Below, one piece after another: positions 1-6,491 of a DNA stretch of 8,392 nucleotides (positions are counted from its first letter, which is position 1; each line of letters opens with the position of its first letter). The stretch is from JABWAJ01 sp046153985 (GTDB lineage Bacteria > Bacteroidota > Bacteroidia > Chitinophagales > Saprospiraceae): NCBI GenBank assembly GCA_046153985.1, contig JBJXFD010000649.1, positions 1 through 8,392 on the forward strand, written 5' to 3'. The notes under the pieces are model-generated. The model made no database searches, was not told the origin of the DNA, and saw only the letters and a list, made by a program, of their open reading frames with translations. The position numbers were made by a program, and so were the translations under genes.

Positions 1-361
1 GAATGCTTTCAAAAAGTACGATCTAGAGGGGAATTATCTTGAAACCATCGATTTGCCTGGCGCATGGGTGTGTCGCCCGGTCATCAAAGGAGATTATCTG
101 TACACCGCAGTCTTGCAATCCAACAGCCGACCATGGGAGCAATCTGGTTTTGTGTCCATTTTAGACAAGCACAATCGAGTTGTGTCTAATCTAGCCGGGT
201 CTGAGCCAACGTACAATGGAATGATCATCAATGAGATGTATCAAACGATAAAGGCATTTCAGTATCCCCACGATGTTTGTATAGACGACGACGAAAACCT
301 GTATGTGGCACAATGGAATTCGGGAAAAACATATCCCTACAAATTAGAGCCTGTGGGATGA
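1..361 (+). CDS. C-terminal end of a beta-propeller (NHL-repeat-like) protein, N-terminus outside window
   Basis: The frame is open from base 2 to the TGA at 359-361, giving about 119 residues, so the gene starts upstream of the window. The TTG at 53 is an internal Leu codon, not the start. The translation has repeated beta-strand-like segments with turns of the type 'KYDLEGNYLETIDL' and a final NHL-like blade with PHDV, the acidic turn DDDENLYVAQW and a closing YKLEP. This fits the last one or two blades of a six- or seven-bladed propeller, a fold used for binding and in some families for lyase or hydrolase activity. No catalytic residue can be assigned from this fragment. The stop overlaps the next gene's ATG as ATGA (358-361), which implies translational coupling and a shared operon. 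Propeller proteins of this kind are usually exported, but the signal sequence would lie outside the window. The NHL-like call is moderately sure; the precise function is unknown. Confidence 0.7.
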   Translation, partial: NAFKKYDLEGNYLETIDLPGAWVCRPVIKGDYLYTAVLQSNSRPWEQSGFVSILDKHNRVVSNLAGSEPTYNGMIINEMYQTIKAFQYPHDVCIDDDENLYVAQWNSGKTYPYKLEPVG

Positions 362-1152
362 AACATTTGCTACTGAAATACGCCTTGTTTTTCTTTGTTT
401 TGCCTTTCAGCCAAGCTCAAAATGTCTTTCAACTCGCCCCACCCTATCTGCAGTATGAATCGGTGTTTTTTGAAAAAGCTGCGACTGTAAAACTGGAATT
501 TGCTCAAGCAGATACTAAAATTCATTATACCGTCAATGGACAAGAGCCAAGCGAGCGTGACCCGGTGTACACAAAACCCATTCGAATAAAAAAGAACCAT
601 ACTACCCTGAAAGCCAGGGTGTTTGGAATTGATTTTTTGCCTTCAGAAGTTGTGGCAGCAACATTTTATAAGCAAGGCTTGGCTATTGAAAGTATCAGCA
701 CTACCCTAGCCCATGAACGCTATCCAGGCTCCGGAAAAACAGCATTAATCGATGGAAAAGGAGGCAATAAAAGCCTCAGCAGCAATACCTGGATGGGCTT
801 TCAAGCGGATACCGTGTTATTGATGATAACTTTGACAAAACCTCAAAAAGCTAAGCAGGTCATGCTTCATGTGCTTCAAAACCAGGGCGCATGGATCTTT
901 TTACCTCAAAAAGCAGAGGTTTATGGGGCTAAAAATGGTTCGAATGAATGGGTATTATTGGGACAACAATCATTCGAAACTTCCAAAAAAGCAGAAAAGG
1001 ATCAATGCCGGGCGATCTTTCTTGATCTCGAAAAGTGCCCAAAAACAACTCAAATCATCCTAAAAATTTATCCAGTAGCATCATTACCAGAATGGCATCC
1101 AGGCAAAGGAAATGCGGCCTGGTTATTTATGGATGAGGTAAAACTTTATTGA
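358..1152 (+). CDS. Exported FN3-associated (chitobiase-C-like) plus discoidin-like protein
   Basis: This is a 264-residue protein. I chose the ATG at 358 because it is followed directly by a clear signal peptide (residues 1-20: basic MKH start, hydrophobic core LFFFVLPF, S-Q-A before the cleavage point) and overlaps the previous stop by 4 nt. An earlier in-frame TTG at 277 would add 27 charged residues and bury the signal. No Cys follows the signal, so it is not an obvious lipoprotein. Residues about 40-108 look like an FN3-associated/chitobiase C-terminal domain, with 'IHYTVNGQEPSERDPVY' and a closing FYKQG. Residues about 122-264 resemble a discoidin (F5/8 type C)-like beta-sandwich ending in WHPGKG (246-251) and MDEVKLY. 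The whole mature protein aligns by eye with the last 240 residues of the next gene. No catalytic residues are visible. A binding role (glycan or protein) in the periplasm or at the surface is inferred. Confidence 0.8.
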   Translation: MKHLLLKYALFFFVLPFSQAQNVFQLAPPYLQYESVFFEKAATVKLEFAQADTKIHYTVNGQEPSERDPVYTKPIRIKKNHTTLKARVFGIDFLPSEVVAATFYKQGLAIESISTTLAHERYPGSGKTALIDGKGGNKSLSSNTWMGFQADTVLLMITLTKPQKAKQVMLHVLQNQGAWIFLPQKAEVYGAKNGSNEWVLLGQQSFETSKKAEKDQCRAIFLDLEKCPKTTQIILKIYPVASLPEWHPGKGNAAWLFMDEVKLY

Positions 1153-1160
1153 AGTACAAA

Positions 1161-3314
1161 ATGATCAGGATAGATTGGACAGCCATCTTTTACAACCTTT
1201 GCTTTGCCCTGAATAGCCTCTTGCTGTTTTTGGCCCTATTTGGGACGAATATGCAGGTGCCTTCCTTTTTGCAAGTTGCCGGGCGGATGCATCCTTTGGT
1301 ATTACATTTCCCTATTGTTTTGTTGCTCCTGGCGACAATTTGGGAAACGGCTATAAAAAAGAGCAGTATTCCGCAGATTCAACTAATAGGTGATGCACTG
1401 TTATTGTCTGCCGCTGTGACTGGGGCTGTGGCTGCTTTGATGGGCATATTCCTATCCAAAGAAGGTGGCTATGCGGAAAACATCGTGTTCTGGCACCAAT
1501 GGAGCGGCATTTTCGTCTCTCTTTTCGCTTTTGGATGGTATGCTTTTCGCCATAAAATTAGGGGTAAAAAAGGATTCTCTGAGGCTTTAGCAGGAATTGG
1601 TTCAATTGCTTTGCTTTTGGCTGGACATCAGGGCGCAACCCTAACGCATGGTGAAAACTACTTGTTCGCGCCGGTTATCCCAGAGGCTAAAAAGCCCCAG
1701 ATCGCTATTGAAGATGCCTTGATATTTGAACATTTGATTCGTCCAATTTTGGAAGAGAAGTGTATGAACTGCCACAATTCTGCAAAAATAAAGGGCGATT
1801 TAAACATGGAAAGCGAAGCCCTACTCGTAAAAGGCGGCAAAAATGGGGTGCTCTGGGATAGTACAGCAAAACACTATGGCTTAATGCTACAACGAGTTCA
1901 TTTGCCGATGGACGAAAAAGAACACATGCCCCCCAAAGGAAAGGCCCAACTAACGGATGAAGAAATTGATATTCTAACACATTGGATCAAAAACGGGGCA
2001 AGTTTTACTCAAAAAGTAACTGATTTGCACGAAAATGACCCGCTGCGACTGCTGGCCAACACCCGGCTTAAATCTGATGATGAGCCCCCCTACCCTTTCA
2101 CTGCTGCCGATGATGTAACAATCCAACAACTGAACAACAGCTATCGACAAGTTGCTCCATTTGCACTAAATTCGCCTGCATTGGAGGTTAGTTTCTATGG
2201 CATATCGGCTTTTAATAACATCTATTTAAAGGAATTGGAGGCTGTAAAGACTCAGGTTGTTAGCCTGAATCTGAATAAAATGCCCTTGAAAGATGAGGAT
2301 TTGAGCACCCTTGCTATTTTTCAAAATCTTCGAAAGCTTAATCTTGCCTTTACCCAAATTACAGGGTCGACTTTGGGCGAATTAAAAGCACTAAAATCCT
2401 TACGAAGCCTTTCATTATCAGGCACTTCTGTAAAAATTAACGATTTAGAGGTGTTGGGTGGCTTGCCTGAGTTATCAGAGCTATATCTGTGGAATACTGC
2501 TGTGACAGCGTCAGATATCCAAGTTTTGCAACAGCGTTTTCCAAAAATTAGGATAGAATCTGGCTTCAATGGAGCAGGTGTGATCGCAAAACTTAATGCG
2601 CCGATCATTGAAGGCGATGAGCAGGTGTTTAGCAGTTTTACAAAAGTAAAATTGAAGAATTATATTCAGGGTGCGGTACTTCGATATACCCTTGATGGTA
2701 CAGTGCCAGACAGTCTAAACTCCCCGGTCTGCCATGGCGATAGTATTACCATTGAAAAATCCTGCCAACTTAATACGAAAGCTTTCTTGCCAGGTTGGAT
2801 TAGCAGTGAAGTGTCAACACGCAATTTTTACAAAACAGGGATTTTGCCTGATTCGATTGAACTGATCTATCCGCCTAATCCGCAATACAAAGGAGAGGGA
2901 GCAAAAACGCTGGCAAATAAAAAAATTGGGGACACAGATTTCAGAACTAACAAATGGTTGGGCTATAAAGAGACCAATTTGGAAGCAATTTTACACTTTC
3001 GACAGCCAGCTTCGCTTTCCGCTGTATCGTTCAGTACTTTGGTCGATATCGGGAGTTACATTATGCCTGCGGCCGAGATTCAGGTATGGGGTGGTAGTAA
3101 CCCAAAAAATCTGGTGCTTCTGAAAAAACTAAATCCTCAGCAACCCCAAAAAGTTGGTATGCCCGGTTATAGAATCGGGTTCAACTGTACTTTTGAGCCG
3201 CGTAAAGTCAGCGTCCTGAAAATTGTGCTTAAGCCAGTCAAAAAACTCCCCTCCTGGCATCCTGGGAAGGGCGATTTGGGTTGGGTTTTTCTGGATGAGG
3301 TTTTTTTAGAATAA
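1161..3314 (+). CDS. Multidomain membrane cytochrome c protein (DUF2231-like TM region, planctomycete-type cytochrome c, LRR, FN3-associated, discoidin-like)
   Basis: This protein has 717 residues from the ATG at 1161, which is preceded by 'gtacaaa', 8 nt after the previous stop. A TTG at 1149, overlapping that stop as TTGA, would add four residues and cannot be excluded. About five hydrophobic helices (roughly 8-27, 46-62, 79-98, 113-130, 142-160) include MHPLVLHFPIVLLL, which resembles DUF2231-type membrane domains. Next is a planctomycete-type cytochrome c domain with one haem motif, CMNCH (201-205, bases 1761-1775). It continues with 'KGDLNM' and 'HMPPKGKAQLTDEE', where Met256 is a plausible distal ligand. 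Residues 361-466 hold about three leucine-rich repeats ('LRKLNLAFTQIT', 'LRSLSLSGTSV', 'LSELYLWNTAV'). The tail has an FN3-associated domain (478-560) and a discoidin-like domain (576-717) with WHPGKG at 699-704. The soluble part is probably periplasmic, since haem attaches there. An electron-transfer role is inferred; the partner and substrate are unknown. Confidence 0.85.
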   Translation: MIRIDWTAIFYNLCFALNSLLLFLALFGTNMQVPSFLQVAGRMHPLVLHFPIVLLLLATIWETAIKKSSIPQIQLIGDALLLSAAVTGAVAALMGIFLSKEGGYAENIVFWHQWSGIFVSLFAFGWYAFRHKIRGKKGFSEALAGIGSIALLLAGHQGATLTHGENYLFAPVIPEAKKPQIAIEDALIFEHLIRPILEEKCMNCHNSAKIKGDLNMESEALLVKGGKNGVLWDSTAKHYGLMLQRVHLPMDEKEHMPPKGKAQLTDEEIDILTHWIKNGASFTQKVTDLHENDPLRLLANTRLKSDDEPPYPFTAADDVTIQQLNNSYRQVAPFALNSPALEVSFYGISAFNNIYLKELEAVKTQVVSLNLNKMPLKDEDLSTLAIFQNLRKLNLAFTQITGSTLGELKALKSLRSLSLSGTSVKINDLEVLGGLPELSELYLWNTAVTASDIQVLQQRFPKIRIESGFNGAGVIAKLNAPIIEGDEQVFSSFTKVKLKNYIQGAVLRYTLDGTVPDSLNSPVCHGDSITIEKSCQLNTKAFLPGWISSEVSTRNFYKTGILPDSIELIYPPNPQYKGEGAKTLANKKIGDTDFRTNKWLGYKETNLEAILHFRQPASLSAVSFSTLVDIGSYIMPAAEIQVWGGSNPKNLVLLKKLNPQQPQKVGMPGYRIGFNCTFEPRKVSVLKIVLKPVKKLPSWHPGKGDLGWVFLDEVFLE

Positions 3315-3356
3315 TGCTTCACGTCGCATTGGTTTGACGATCTATAAAGCATCAAA

Positions 3357-4274
3357 ATGAGGTATTATTTCAAGTTACAACACACGCTGCTTAATCGGCA
3401 TATTATTGACTTTGGTTTGCCGCCATGGGCAGGGTATTTGCTTGGTTTTCTGCTATTTATAGGGCTTTCTGTTTTCCTGTTTATAAAAGTTGATCTAGCG
3501 GATTATATCTACGGATTTATAGCCATGGGTTTAGTGCTAAACCACGGCAATGTAGCCCGAAATGAATGTATAAAATCTTGTTACTCAAAGTCAAACTACC
3601 TAAAAATCAGGCTAATTGAAAATGTCTTGATCGCAGCACCTTTTCTGGCCTTTCTACTTTTCAAACAATGTTATCTGGCGGCTGGATTACTGGCAATTGG
3701 TGCAGCAATTGCGGCTTTTGTCAACTTTTCTCAAACCCTCAACTATGCACTCCCTACCCCATTTTACAAAACCCCTTTTGAGTTTATTCAGGGTTTTCGG
3801 AGTGCTTTTTTACTCGTTTTCTTTGCTTATTTTCTCACATTGATGTCCATTAAGGTGGATAATTTTAGCCTGGGGATATTTTCCTTGCTCCTCGTCTTTT
3901 TGATCAGCTTATCCTTTTACTCCAGTCCGGAAGACAAATTTTATGTTTGGATCTATAACTTTTCGCCTAAACAATTTTTGCTCCACAAAGTAAAAGCCGC
4001 GCTGTTGCACGCGACAATGCTTTGCCTACCTATTACCGTAAGTCTTTGGGCGTTTTATCAGGACTATTGGTGGGCGATTTTAGCCGTGCAAGGCTTGGGT
4101 TATCTTTATTTGACCTGCATTGTGCTGTCAAAATACTTAAACTTTCCGCACAAACTCAACCTACCCCAAAGTATTGTGATTGGCCTTGGATTGTGGTTTC
4201 CACCGCTATTATTGGGGATTATTCCGTTTTTTTACACCAAATCAGTCAAAAAGCTCAAGGAGGTATTAGGGTGA
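3357..4274 (+). CDS. Polytopic membrane protein, probable ABC transporter permease
   Basis: This 305-residue protein starts at the ATG at 3357, preceded by A-rich 'gcatcaaa', as is common in Bacteroidota. It shows roughly eight hydrophobic segments, at about 24-45, 50-63, 88-102, 105-124, 149-165, 170-188, 214-233 and 236-258, plus a last one at 273-293. Short basic stretches lie between them and the C-terminus is basic (KSVKKLKEVLG), which suggests it is cytoplasmic. I recognise no sequence motif of a named permease family. The assignment rests on topology and on the ATP-binding protein encoded directly downstream with a 4-nt overlap (GTG start inside the TGA stop). Together they would form an ABC-2-like transporter, or a lantibiotic-immunity or exporter-type pair. 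The substrate is unknown. It lies 42 nt after the cytochrome gene, so it may belong to the same transcript; I see no convincing promoter or terminator in that gap. Confidence 0.75.
   Translation: MRYYFKLQHTLLNRHIIDFGLPPWAGYLLGFLLFIGLSVFLFIKVDLADYIYGFIAMGLVLNHGNVARNECIKSCYSKSNYLKIRLIENVLIAAPFLAFLLFKQCYLAAGLLAIGAAIAAFVNFSQTLNYALPTPFYKTPFEFIQGFRSAFLLVFFAYFLTLMSIKVDNFSLGIFSLLLVFLISLSFYSSPEDKFYVWIYNFSPKQFLLHKVKAALLHATMLCLPITVSLWAFYQDYWWAILAVQGLGYLYLTCIVLSKYLNFPHKLNLPQSIVIGLGLWFPPLLLGIIPFFYTKSVKKLKEVLG
4257..4264 (+). promoter_or_regulatory. Strong Shine-Dalgarno site for the ABC ATPase gene
   Basis: AAGGAGGT lies 6 nt before the GTG at 4271, inside the last codons of the permease gene. It is a near-perfect anti-16S match. 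It settles the start of the ATPase gene at GTG 4271 and supports coupled translation with the permease. The other starts in the window have no comparable site. Confidence 0.8.
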
Positions 4275-4960
4275 TTATTCTAGAAAATATTTCAAAGTCC
4301 TACGGAAATCATCAGGTCTTAAAGGATATAAATTTGTCTTATGAGTCAGGTAAAGTTTATGGCCTCGTAGGTGAAAACGGAGCGGGCAAAACCACGCTTT
4401 TTAAGTGTATTGCAGGGCTGCAGGAATTCGATGGAGTCATAAAAAGCCAGTACCTGCCTCTGAAAAACCACCTTGGCTTTTTACAGACCGATCCATACTA
4501 TTTTTCAAAAATTACTGGCCGGGAGTATATTCAGCTGCTCAGTAATGCAAGAAATATTCCAGTAAAAGACATAGATGAAAAAAACATTTTTGACTTACCT
4601 CTTGACCAATATGCCAGCACTTATTCAACGGGCATGAAAAAGAAGCTGGCATTGATGGGGATTCTGCTTCAAAACAATGATTTTTTCATCCTGGACGAAC
4701 CCTTCAATGGTGTTGATATTCAGAGCAATATAATTATCACGGAGATTATCCATCAATTGAAAGCCTTGAATAAAACAATCGTTATCTCCTCCCATATTTT
4801 TTCAACGCTAAATGACACCTGTGATGAGATTCATCTTTTGAAGCATGGCCAGCTCGTCAAAACGGTGATGAAGTCAGACTTTGGACTGTTAGAGCAAGAA
4901 ATGAAGGATTTTTCGATTGGAAATCGAGTAGAAAGGTTGGGGTTGCAAAAGACCGTGTAA
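4271..4960 (+). CDS. ABC transporter ATP-binding protein
   Basis: This 229-residue cytoplasmic ATPase would energise the membrane protein encoded just upstream. The full set of ABC motifs is visible: Walker A GENGAGKT (34-41); Q-loop Gln72 in 'LGFLQTDPYYF'; a signature in variant form, YSTGMKKKLAL (118-128, STGMK in place of LSGGQ); Walker B FFILDE (138-143) with catalytic Glu143; D-loop near NGVD (146-149); and switch His175 in 'VISSHIF'. The variant signature and small size are typical of ABC-2-type exporter ATPases (family knowledge), so export is more likely than import. No binding-protein gene is seen nearby. The start is GTG at 4271, overlapping the permease stop as GTGA and preceded by a strong Shine-Dalgarno site. 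The frame is open upstream, but that extension only reads through the permease gene out of frame. The C-terminal 40 residues after the switch are short and carry no extra domain. Confidence 0.93.
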   Translation: MIILENISKSYGNHQVLKDINLSYESGKVYGLVGENGAGKTTLFKCIAGLQEFDGVIKSQYLPLKNHLGFLQTDPYYFSKITGREYIQLLSNARNIPVKDIDEKNIFDLPLDQYASTYSTGMKKKLALMGILLQNNDFFILDEPFNGVDIQSNIIITEIIHQLKALNKTIVISSHIFSTLNDTCDEIHLLKHGQLVKTVMKSDFGLLEQEMKDFSIGNRVERLGLQKTV

Positions 4961-4971
4961 TTCTTAAATGG

Positions 4972-5304
4972 TTACTCCAAAGTAAAAATCCGGTGCATCA
5001 ACATCCACTTTTCACCAGGCTGGGCAGCGGGTAAAGCTTGCTGATATTTCCACATCAACTGTTCCCATTGCTGCACTTGCAGGTTCGCTGCATCCAGCGC
5101 ATTCTTTTGTTCGAAAGAGAAATCGTCCACCGTTTCAAGCAGCATAAACAGACGGTTGGCTACTCTATAAATGTCAAGGCTGAGTATCCCCGACGCTTTA
5201 ATACTTTTTATGATTTCAGGCCAGACGTTTCGATGATATTGCTCGTACTCGGCTATGAGTTGAGCATCATCTTTTAAGTCTAGTGCAAGGCAATATCGCT
5301 TCAT
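4972..5304 (-). CDS. rhaM: L-rhamnose mutarotase family protein (RhaM/DUF718-like)
   Basis: This 110-residue cytoplasmic enzyme belongs to the family that interconverts alpha and beta anomers of L-rhamnose and related 6-deoxysugars. The size matches the family (E. coli RhaM is about 104 residues). The N-terminal 'YEQYHRNVWPEI' aligns with E. coli 'YQRRHNPIWPEL', placing His24 at the position of catalytic His22. Tyr46 in 'LDIYRV' and Trp80 match other family positions; the segment after Trp80 (EQLMWKY) appears about three residues longer than in RhaM. The start is the ATG at 5304 (CAT at 5302-5304), 10 nt after the stop of the kinase/nucleotidyltransferase gene. A longer in-frame reading up to 5379 would only overlap that gene. 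The operon position beside a sugar kinase suggests that it supplies one anomer to it. Specificity (rhamnose, fucose or another sugar) cannot be read from the sequence, so the symbol denotes the family only. Confidence 0.82.
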   Translation of the reverse strand: MKRYCLALDLKDDAQLIAEYEQYHRNVWPEIIKSIKASGILSLDIYRVANRLFMLLETVDDFSFEQKNALDAANLQVQQWEQLMWKYQQALPAAQPGEKWMLMHRIFTLE

Positions 5305-5314
5305 AGGTAAGGAA

Positions 5315-6466
5315 TTAAATACGCTCCCCTTCTCGCCTCCGTATCTTGATTTGAATGGCGTTTTCGATGGGGCGGTCACTCACTAAAATTAAATATCCTC
5401 CGCCGCCTGCACCGCTCAACTTCCAACCCAGGGCGCTGGATCGGTATTGTGCAATGATGTCCCAAATTTCCGCATCTACCATGTTGGGAAACATAGCAAT
5501 CTGAGCCTCAAAGGACGATTTCAATGCTCCTCCAAAGGCCATGATGTCTTTTTTAATCAAGGCATCCCAACAACGATCTGCTGCGTCTGCCAGCGCCTTG
5601 GCATTTTCGCTGTTGATTTGGGTGTTTTCCAGCACATTGTATGAAGAAACCCTCGGACCGAGCGTAACCAGATATAAATGTGATTCGATCCAGCTCAAAA
5701 TATCCTCGTCGTCAATGGTTTTGATCGCCTCCGGCCAATAATGGTTGTTGTAAAAGAGCTTGTTCAAGCCCGGAAAAACAATGCCGATACTATCCTGAGA
5801 GCCACTTACATGTGTAGTGCCAGGGGGATTGTCGAACGCAAATAGTACTTTGGCTAATTGTTCTTTTTCACCAGACGGCAATTCAGTATTCCACAGTTCA
5901 ATGGCCTTCTGGCGGGTACTTGATGCCATGCCACTGCGGTAGTTGAAGTCAATCGTGGGTTCAATAGAAATCGTAAGCACTGCCCCGGGGCAGTATTTCG
6001 AAACATAGGGTTGATCCAGCCAGCCTCCAGCCAAATCAATCCTGAAAGGTATGGTACACACGGTGCGCAATGCAGTCGTCGAGCGAATCGGCAAATTACC
6101 ATGCGGTATACGGCTCAAGACTTTATAATCAATGTTGTATTTCCTGCACAAGGATTCTTTGTTTGGCGTGTGGCCGTCTTCATTCACGACAAAAACATCG
6201 GGGGCAATCTCTTCCATTTCTTGCTCAAAATCTATAATTCCCCAACCCTTATTGATCTGTACTTCTTTCACACAAGCAAGTGCTTCGAGCATATAAGCCC
6301 GTTCCTGTTGTTGGTTCACGGGATAACGCCCCTTCAGATTCTTTACATTTTCATCGTTGCCAATGCATACATACAGATCTCCGAACTGCGATGCTTCTTT
6401 TAAAAACGCAACATGCCCGCTATGCAGCAAATCAAAGCATCCGGTGACAATTACCTTTTTGTTCAT
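5315..6466 (-). CDS. Bifunctional cytidylyltransferase-like / GHMP sugar kinase-like fusion protein
   Basis: This protein has 383 residues from the ATG at 6466, which is preceded by A-rich 'cagaaaaa'. Residues 1-135 form a nucleotidyltransferase of the TagD/HldE-C type: GCFDLLHSGH (9-18, with the nucleotide-binding HxGH), IGNDENVKNLKGR (35-47), and RSTT (128-131) at the place of the usual ISTT motif. Residues about 138-383 resemble a GHMP kinase. Motif 1 is RIDLAGGWLD (142-151), close to the RIDLAGGW motif of fucokinases. GMASSTR (179-185) is a degenerate candidate for the Gly/Ser-rich ATP loop. SGSQDS (221-226) matches the QDQ region of heptose/fucose kinases, and LSGAGGGGY (350-358) is motif 3. 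The likely role is phosphorylation of a sugar at C1 followed by transfer of a nucleotide to give an NDP-sugar. The substrate and nucleotide are not known. Only about 30 residues separate motifs 1 and 2, which is unusually short. It lies 25 nt after the formate dehydrogenase gene and 10 nt before the mutarotase gene. Confidence 0.83.
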   Translation of the reverse strand: MNKKVIVTGCFDLLHSGHVAFLKEASQFGDLYVCIGNDENVKNLKGRYPVNQQQERAYMLEALACVKEVQINKGWGIIDFEQEMEEIAPDVFVVNEDGHTPNKESLCRKYNIDYKVLSRIPHGNLPIRSTTALRTVCTIPFRIDLAGGWLDQPYVSKYCPGAVLTISIEPTIDFNYRSGMASSTRQKAIELWNTELPSGEKEQLAKVLFAFDNPPGTTHVSGSQDSIGIVFPGLNKLFYNNHYWPEAIKTIDDEDILSWIESHLYLVTLGPRVSSYNVLENTQINSENAKALADAADRCWDALIKKDIMAFGGALKSSFEAQIAMFPNMVDAEIWDIIAQYRSSALGWKLSGAGGGGYLILVSDRPIENAIQIKIRRREGERI

Positions 6467-6491
6467 TTTTTCTGATGTAGTGAGGAATCCT

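Noticed and set aside
277..357. Upstream TTG extension of the FN3-associated/discoidin-like gene
   Set aside because: It would overlap the propeller gene by over 80 bases and place 27 charged residues before a clear signal peptide; the ATG at 358 fits better.
358..420. Lipoprotein signal in the FN3-associated/discoidin-like protein
   Set aside because: No Cys lies at or near the cleavage point; the sequence S-Q-A then Q-N fits ordinary signal peptidase I.
3314..3352. Inverted repeat ATGCTT/AAGCAT and promoter-like TTGACG plus TATAAA in the gap before the permease gene
   Set aside because: The stem is only 6 bp with a loop of about 27 bases and no T-tract. TTGACG (3334-3339) and TATAAA (3343-3348) are 3 bases apart, so they cannot form a promoter.
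4022..4270. Upstream extension of the ABC ATPase frame
   Set aside because: These bases encode permease helices in the other frame; the ABC domain and the SD site place the start at GTG 4271.
5854..6403. Open frames in other phases over the kinase/nucleotidyltransferase gene
   Set aside because: They lack recognisable motifs and lie wholly inside a gene with clear HxGH and GHMP motifs.
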